Source: an uncultured Phycisphaerales bacterium (GTDB taxonomy: Bacteria; Planctomycetota; Phycisphaerae; WQYP01). From it: DNA of 64,000 bases. Of the stretch, positions 58,977 to 64,000 are shown piece after piece. Where the stretch lies: assembly GCA_903845195.1 (NCBI GenBank), contig CAIMWO010000053.1, positions 1 to 64,000 on the forward strand, read 5' to 3'. Every line of letters starts with the position of its first letter. Positions within the stretch are counted from its first letter, which is position 1. Both the position numbers and the translations under genes were made by a program. Under the pieces are notes generated by a model. It ran no database searches, was not told the origin of the DNA, and worked only from the letters and a program-made list of their open reading frames with translations.

Positions 58977-60305
58977 TCACTTCAGAATTCCGCCCGTCGC
59001 GGTAAGTCGATTCTGAATATCCGTAATAGGAACTTTCGCGATGGGCGTGGCACCCGCCGCAGCCAGGGCCGCGGTGACACCCGCCGCTTCACCGATCGCC
59101 ATCACCGACGGACTCACGCGGAACGAACTCATCGCTTCATGCGTGGCCGAGATGCAGCGGCCCGCAACAATCAGATTCGACGGCCCCGCGGAGGGAACCA
59201 GGCAACGCCACGGAATGTCATAGTGGTCCTCGCCCTGGACCCATTTGATGACCGTGCCATCCGTGCCCGGCTCGTGAATGTCGATGCCGTAGCAGCATTG
59301 GGCGATCACATCGTCGAATTGCCGCCCGGAAACGACATCATCGGCAGTGAGCGTATAGAGCCCCTGAATCTGGCGCGTTTCGCGGACGCCGATCTGCCGC
59401 GCCAACTGCACCAGTCCCACGTTCTCAAATCCCGGCAGATACTTGCGGTAGAAACGGATGCCTTCTTCCACCTGCTGTTTGCCCTGGGCTTCCGCGACGG
59501 CAAGTTTGGCGGGATCGGTGGGATCGTCGCAGAAGACCCGGCCGAAATTGACAGTTGCGGTGGAGGTGTTCCCGGGAATGCTCGTGATCGACACGATGTG
59601 CTTGCGCGGTATCGTGAGTTCCCCTCGCTCGCGCGCCAGTTTCACCCACGCATTGACCTGCGTATGCTCCTCGATGAATACGTGCTCTTCACCGGTGACC
59701 GCATCGCGTCGGATGGCAAACGGCATTTCGCGGCGCACCTTCTCCAGATCGATCGGACCGATCGAATAGCAATATGTCAGCGGCATCACGGCGTGATCGC
59801 CCGGCCGGCCGAAGTTGAACGGAACACCCGCCACAAATGCCGCCGTCGCGTCTCCCGTCGCGTCCACAACCGTTTGGGCGTTAATGGATGAACCATCGTC
59901 GAGGTCGGCATGCGTCGAAGAGTTGAACGACATCTTACGAATGGATCGGCCAAGGAGCGTTTGCACGCCGGCCTCGCGGCACATGGTGGTTACCTGCTCG
60001 AGAAACACGTCCGGATTGTACGCTTCCATCCAGAACGCGGGATCCAGTTGCGTTCCGTAGATGGCCTTGCGGTCGATGAGTCGCTGCCGGAGTTCTGCAA
60101 ATATTCCGCCAATGATCAGGCGGCGGGAAGGAACTTTGTGTGCATTGCAAAAATTGTTCACCAGCGCTGCCGTGCCCATTCCACCGAGAATGGGATGGCG
60201 TTCGATAAGCGCGACACGGCGGCCCATTCTGGCGGCCGCGACGGCGGCGCCGATGCCTGCCGGACCGCCACCGATAACGAGCACTTCAACGGAGGCGTCT
60301 GACAT
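58977..60305 (-). CDS. FAD-dependent oxidoreductase
   Basis: A 442-residue flavoprotein of the 'FAD_oxidored' type. The dinucleotide motif VLVIGGGPAGIGAAVAAAR is at 9-27, ATGDATAAFVAG is a second FAD contact, and SPSVMAIGEAAGVTAALAA closes the FAD domain at the C terminus. These proteins often lie with sugar catabolic genes in Planctomycetes; here they are between the ROK kinase and rhamnose isomerase. The substrate is unknown and there is no signal peptide. Confidence 0.88.
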   Translation of the reverse strand: MSDASVEVLVIGGGPAGIGAAVAAARMGRRVALIERHPILGGMGTAALVNNFCNAHKVPSRRLIIGGIFAELRQRLIDRKAIYGTQLDPAFWMEAYNPDVFLEQVTTMCREAGVQTLLGRSIRKMSFNSSTHADLDDGSSINAQTVVDATGDATAAFVAGVPFNFGRPGDHAVMPLTYCYSIGPIDLEKVRREMPFAIRRDAVTGEEHVFIEEHTQVNAWVKLARERGELTIPRKHIVSITSIPGNTSTATVNFGRVFCDDPTDPAKLAVAEAQGKQQVEEGIRFYRKYLPGFENVGLVQLARQIGVRETRQIQGLYTLTADDVVSGRQFDDVIAQCCYGIDIHEPGTDGTVIKWVQGEDHYDIPWRCLVPSAGPSNLIVAGRCISATHEAMSSFRVSPSVMAIGEAAGVTAALAAAGATPIAKVPITDIQNRLTATGGILK

Positions 60306-60594
60306 ATAGGGGTAATCCTTAAAACATGCTTCAATTCAAGCCAGAATACGGAGTGTACAGAAATCGTCTACGAAAATCACTAGCCGCAACGGCCTTCGTA
60401 AGCATGAATTGACGGGTCGGGCTATTGGTTCTCGAATTTGCGACCACTTTTATGGACCTGGCGACAAAACGCGGTGCCTTTTCTGATTTCGCACGATAGA
60501 CTCATACAGTCGAACGAAACATGGTGAGTGCAGAATCTCCTCGCCACCGCGCCACGATTGGGAATTTACGGGCCGCAGTATCTCGGAGTGTGAA

Positions 60595-60873
60595 TTGACG
60601 AAGCTACCGATACTGAGTTGTTCCAATTGCGGCATCTGCTGCCACCTGCAACGCGTACCGCCGTTCATGGACACTGAACTGGGCGCTCTGCCTTTGGCCC
60701 TGGCGGCCGAAGTGGAAGCGGAAGCTGAAATCGGCGAGGCCGGCGGCGGGCCGTGCGTGTGGTTGAACGCCGCGAAACAATGCAGCCACTATGAGCATCG
60801 CCCCGAAGTGTGCCGGCAGTTCGAGCTCGGCGCAGAAGACTGCCTCGAGATGCGCGCCAGGCACGGACTTTGA
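60595..60873 (+). CDS. YkgJ family cysteine-cluster protein
   Basis: A 92-residue protein. CSNCGICCHLQRVPPF at the N terminus and CVWLNAAKQCSHYEHRPEVC further on give the cysteine pattern of the YkgJ/UPF0153 group, expected to bind zinc or an iron-sulfur cluster. It is shorter than many relatives. The start is TTG 60595, supported by GGAG 6 bp upstream (60585-60588). It converges on rhaA with a 6-bp gap. Confidence 0.85.
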   Translation: MTKLPILSCSNCGICCHLQRVPPFMDTELGALPLALAAEVEAEAEIGEAGGGPCVWLNAAKQCSHYEHRPEVCRQFELGAEDCLEMRARHGL

Positions 60874-60879
60874 AATCCG

Positions 60880-62166
60880 TTATCGACGTTTAGCCAGAAC
60901 GTCTGATTCGTACTTCCTCACCTGTGCCATCCACGTGCGATCCAAAGGCATGCCCGCTTTGACGCAAAGCGCATCCCAGACCGCACCGAAGGGCAGCGTC
61001 TTCGCTTCATCCATGAGGGCCAGGCGTCCGGCATTGTCCCCCGCCGCCTCCAGTCGCTGCAGTTCCGCCGTCGGATCAAGCAGGGCGTAAAGAATCGCCT
61101 TGCGCGTAGCGCGCAACCCGATGACGTACGCGGCGATGCGGTTGATACTGGCATCGAAATAATCGGTCGCCAGGATGACGCGATCCCACGCCCCGCCGCG
61201 CTGAATCTCGAGAAACACATTCCGCAGATCGTCATTGAAAATCACGACATGATCGGAATCCCACCGAATCGGCCGGCTGACGTGCAGCAGCAATTGCCCG
61301 TGGAACTGTAGAAAACTGGAAATCTTGTCGTGAATCGTTTCCGTGGGATGATAATGTCCCATGTCCATTGTCAGGCCGATCCCGCGGGAGAGCGCATAGC
61401 TGCTGTAAAATTCAGATGAGCCGACAACGTACTCTTCGCTGCCGAGTCCGAAAAGTTTGCTCTCCACGAAATCGATGCACTGCTTCTTATTGACGCTCTT
61501 TTCGCGCACGATCGCCTGATCCAGAGAATCCGCAAGCAGTTTGCGATGCGTCCAGCGGTCGGCCGGGAAATCTTTGCCGCCGTCCGGAACCCAGTGATTT
61601 ACAAAGCACGGCCCGCCCTGATGGCGCGCCATCGCCTCGGCAATCTTGCGCGACGCAATGGCATGGCGAATCCAGAAGCGGCGAATCGCCGGATCGGCAT
61701 GCGAGAGCGTGTAACCGCCGTCGGCCTTCGGATGGGCGAAAAATGAGGGATTGAAGTCGAGATGAATCCGCCGGCGCTGGGCCCAGTCCATCCAGTTGTT
61801 GAAATGCTTCGGCTCCAGCGCATCGCGATCGACTACCTGGCCGCCGGTTTCGGCATACATCGCATGAATGTTCAAACGCAGCGTGCCAGGGACAAGTTGC
61901 AGGACCTGCTCGTAATCGGCCCGCGCTTCATCGGGGGTGCGCGCCCGGCCGGGATAGTTGCCCGTGGCCATGATGCCGCCGCCATCGAGGCCCGCGGGTT
62001 TCTTCTCGAAACCCACGACATCGTCGGCCTGCCAGCAGTGCAGCGAAAGCGGAATCTTCAACGCCGCGGAAATGGCCTTGTCTGAATTCACGCCGTTGGA
62101 CGCATACGCATCGCGCGCACTGGCATAGAGTTTATCAACGATCTTGGAGCCCGGTCTGGCAGTCAT
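60880..62166 (-). CDS. rhaA: L-rhamnose isomerase
   Basis: Converts L-rhamnose to L-rhamnulose, first step of rhamnose breakdown. The 428-residue protein has the family block LSLHCWQADDVVGFE, the metal-ligand region (ETGGQVVDRDALEPKHF, LDFNPSFFAHPKADGGYTLS in part) and TMDMGHYHPTETI with HVSRPIRWDSDHVV. No rhaB or rhaD is adjacent; the frameshifted ROK kinase nearby could have acted on a sugar but this is speculation. Confidence 0.94.
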   Translation of the reverse strand: MTARPGSKIVDKLYASARDAYASNGVNSDKAISAALKIPLSLHCWQADDVVGFEKKPAGLDGGGIMATGNYPGRARTPDEARADYEQVLQLVPGTLRLNIHAMYAETGGQVVDRDALEPKHFNNWMDWAQRRRIHLDFNPSFFAHPKADGGYTLSHADPAIRRFWIRHAIASRKIAEAMARHQGGPCFVNHWVPDGGKDFPADRWTHRKLLADSLDQAIVREKSVNKKQCIDFVESKLFGLGSEEYVVGSSEFYSSYALSRGIGLTMDMGHYHPTETIHDKISSFLQFHGQLLLHVSRPIRWDSDHVVIFNDDLRNVFLEIQRGGAWDRVILATDYFDASINRIAAYVIGLRATRKAILYALLDPTAELQRLEAAGDNAGRLALMDEAKTLPFGAVWDALCVKAGMPLDRTWMAQVRKYESDVLAKRR

Positions 62167-62260
62167 GGATACTCCGCAAAAAAGCAGCGAAATGGATGCA
62201 GCAGACTACGCGGGCCGGGCGGGCATCGTCAACAAAAGTACAAGCATGTGAACAGGATCG

Positions 62261-63730
62261 TCAGCCAATCACAGGATCTGCAACGTGCTTCAACTCGGAG
62301 CTCGACTGCCCCTGAGTGCTCAACAGGTAATCGAGCACATCGTCCGCGGAATAGGTCTCTTTGCCCGCCGGCAGATAGCGCGCGACATTCGCCACATCAT
62401 CTCCCGCTGTGATCAGGGCGCCTTCCAGCTGGCCCTCAGACTGCACCTGCGCCAGGCCGATGTTGGCAAACAGCGCGTTGCACAGGCACTTGCGTCCCAC
62501 GGTGTCGGCCAGCGCCCCCCCCTTGGCCAGGTAATCCTTGACGGGCTCAGCCGAGCAACGGTAGCCGAGCGTGCCGTCGTCCTTGCGATAGGTCTTCCGC
62601 AAATACCCGATATCGCAGATGCGTGTTCGCGCCTCGTAGGCCGCGGCATCGGACAGTGAACCTTCCATCTGCAGAACTTTGAACGGAAAACCGGTCGGCG
62701 AGGCCAGCGGATCGGTGAATACGTCCGAGCGCTGAGCGCGGCTCATTGCGAGCATGCGTTTCTTGAGTTCCGGATCCAGGCCGGATTCGTTACTGACCGC
62801 GAACGCCGTCCCCACCTGTATCCCACTGGCCCCGGAGGCCAGTGCATCGGCAAGTTTTTCGGGCGTGGCAAAACCGCCGGCCATCCAGAACGGGAGGCCC
62901 AGCGGACGTATCTTCTCCAGGTCGGCATCATCGCGCTCGCCATACAGCGGCTCGCCACGGACGTTGAGCTGCAGCGGCCCGCGCGGCGGCGCGTTATGCC
63001 CGCCGGCCAGCGCCGTTTCGATGATGAACCCATCCACCTTGCCGTTGGATTTCCGCGCCAGCGTCATCGCCAGCGTCGCCGATGAAATAATCGCCAGAAA
63101 CTGCGGTCGCTTGAGCGGCGGCACGGCGCCGTTGCAGAACGATACTGGATCAAAATGAGCCGCACACTGCTCGCCTGCCTGGGCGCTTTCCACATCCATC
63201 TTGAGTTCGGCGGCATGGCCCTGCGCAAAGGCGTCCAGCACGCCGGGAATGTACCGCGGAATACCTGCCCCCATCAGCACGTAATCAACCCCCGCCAGCA
63301 TGGCGCCGAAAATCGAAGGCAATGTCGGCGTCTGCACCTTTTCCAGAAAATTGATCCCGACGACCCCCTCGTGCCCTTCCTTGGCCAGATACACTTCGAC
63401 GTAATTCGCCAGCACGGTCAATTCCAGCAGCGGCGCCGGAAAATTCACCTGTGGCAGCGGACTGAGCTTGTAGGGTTCGTCCGGCGCTCGGCCACCCGAG
63501 ATAAAGTAGCGATCGAGCACACGCTGCGCCATGTCAGGAATTGGAAAATGCGATAGCGCTCGGCGAATGTGCCCACCGGTGTCGCCTTCTTGCAGACGCC
63601 GTGCCAGCACCACCGCAATGCCTGTTCCCGAAACAACACCGAGTTGTCCGCGGCGCGACACTGCCCGCGCCAGGGGCCAGCCCGATACTGCTACCCCCAT
63701 CCCCCCCTGGATGATCTTGAATGACGCCAT
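62261..63730 (-). CDS. nitronate monooxygenase (2-nitropropane dioxygenase) family protein
   Basis: A 489-residue FMN TIM-barrel protein. IIQGGMGVAVSGWPLARAVSRRGQLGVVSG is the family N terminus (in two parts), and FWMAGGFATPEKLADALASGASGIQVGTAF forms the phosphate-binding end. It is about 120 residues longer than usual nitronate monooxygenase; the extra C-terminal part (GYRCSAEPVKDYLAKGGALADTVGRKCLCNA in part) matches long members related to PfaD-type enoyl reductases. The true reaction is uncertain. It is followed on the same strand by rhaA after 94 bp. Confidence 0.86.
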   Translation of the reverse strand: MASFKIIQGGMGVAVSGWPLARAVSRRGQLGVVSGTGIAVVLARRLQEGDTGGHIRRALSHFPIPDMAQRVLDRYFISGGRAPDEPYKLSPLPQVNFPAPLLELTVLANYVEVYLAKEGHEGVVGINFLEKVQTPTLPSIFGAMLAGVDYVLMGAGIPRYIPGVLDAFAQGHAAELKMDVESAQAGEQCAAHFDPVSFCNGAVPPLKRPQFLAIISSATLAMTLARKSNGKVDGFIIETALAGGHNAPPRGPLQLNVRGEPLYGERDDADLEKIRPLGLPFWMAGGFATPEKLADALASGASGIQVGTAFAVSNESGLDPELKKRMLAMSRAQRSDVFTDPLASPTGFPFKVLQMEGSLSDAAAYEARTRICDIGYLRKTYRKDDGTLGYRCSAEPVKDYLAKGGALADTVGRKCLCNALFANIGLAQVQSEGQLEGALITAGDDVANVARYLPAGKETYSADDVLDYLLSTQGQSSSELKHVADPVIG

Positions 63731-63792
63731 GATCCATCCGAAAACTGGCCGAGCCTCAAGTCGCTACAGAAAACTCAAGGCATTACTAAAAG

Positions 63793-63824
63793 CAGAGGAG
63801 GCCACTTTCCCGTGGCCTCCTCTG
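63793..63824. terminator. hairpin terminator
   Basis: CAGAGGAGGCCAC and GTGGCCTCCTCTG pair perfectly over 13 bp around TTTCCC. It lies 20 bp downstream of the RRM gene stop on the minus strand and is the likely terminator of that gene. Confidence 0.8.
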
Positions 63825-63843
63825 TGAATATCAACAGGAGCGA

Positions 63844-64000
63844 TCAATAACGGCCACGACCGCCGCCACCGCCACCACCGCCACCAAAGTTGCCGCGGGG
63901 ACGTTCTTCGCGAGGCTTGGCTTCATTGACCGTCAACGCCCGGCCGCCATGCTGCTGACCATTGAGTGCGGCAATCGCTGCCTGCGCTTCAGTGTCCGAG
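63844..64000 (-). CDS. RRM-type RNA-binding protein, C-terminal part
   Basis: The gene runs off the window; 51 codons and the stop are visible. [20 protein letters not shown] is the last helix and strand of an RNA-recognition motif, and the tail (RPRGNFGGG, then GRGRY) is the glycine-rich end typical of bacterial and cyanobacterial Rbp proteins. They bind mRNA and often respond to cold. The RNP-1 motif lies beyond the window. Confidence 0.85.
   Translation of the reverse strand, partial: SDTEAQAAIAALNGQQHGGRALTVNEAKPREERPRGNFGGGGGGGGGRGRY

Noticed and set aside
58042-62166. A complete rhamnose catabolic cluster
   Set aside because: Only rhaA is clear; no rhaB, rhaD or transporter is present, and the ROK kinase is broken.

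Overview
The window reads as chromosomal DNA of a high-GC member of the PVC superphylum, most likely Planctomycetota and probably class Phycisphaerae. This is inference from content: a PVC-type 'small basic protein' (36935-37231), an unusually long SecA (1237 residues), a TPR-YggX fusion, and rod-type cell-wall genes. I see no plasmid, prophage, CRISPR array or rRNA operon. About 55 protein genes and one tRNA(Pro) are supported.

Layout. 0-17.3 kb: quinone-oxidoreductase-like MDR, trpS, two orphan envelope or secreted proteins, secA, a coiled-coil protein, der, a Prc-like S41 protease, a lipoprotein, a kinase-less PAS-GAF-REC regulator, a BI-1 family protein and an SDR. 17.4-20 kb is the accessory part: a RepA-like AAA ATPase with short repeats beside it, a G-run cluster, and a RAYT (REP-associated tyrosine transposase) gene surrounded by REP-like hairpins. 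20-24 kb: radical SAM protein, Fpg/Nei-like protein, sucD and sucC. 24.8-28.7 kb: rodA, pbp2 and mreD. 28.8-40.5 kb is almost all minus strand: nadB, a TPR protein, pyrB-pyrR, a phosphoesterase, TonB-like, greA, TPR-YggX, small basic protein, PfkB kinase and GH20. 40.9-53.6 kb: smpB, MetE-like, prmC, DoxX, acnA, a methyltransferase, metK, rhomboid and tRNA-Pro. 54-64 kb: GT4, DUF1566 and DUF2461 proteins, a frameshifted ROK kinase, an FAD oxidoreductase, rhaA, nitronate monooxygenase and the end of an RRM protein.

Much of the window is housekeeping: TCA cycle (sucCD, acnA), pyrimidine and NAD synthesis (pyrRB, nadB), translation and its rescue (trpS, smpB, prmC, der), secretion (secA), rod-type wall synthesis (mreD-pbp2-rodA) and S-adenosylmethionine supply (metK).

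The most interesting material is structural. (1) Seven hairpins share the ends GGGTGCCATG...CATGCY but have four different stem sequences; six of them surround the RAYT gene. (2) Intergenic tandem repeats of 7-bp units occur in several unrelated sequence families, some as inverted pairs at gene ends and some abutting start codons. (3) SecA carries five tandem copies (57-68 residues apart) of what looks like its helical-wing motif. (4) A YggX domain is fused to TPRs and has gained a CxxC pair. (5) The regulator at 13.8-15.6 kb has a HisKA-like helix lacking its phospho-acceptor histidine and has no ATPase domain. (6) The + strand changes from C-rich to G-rich near 17 kb, independently of gene direction.
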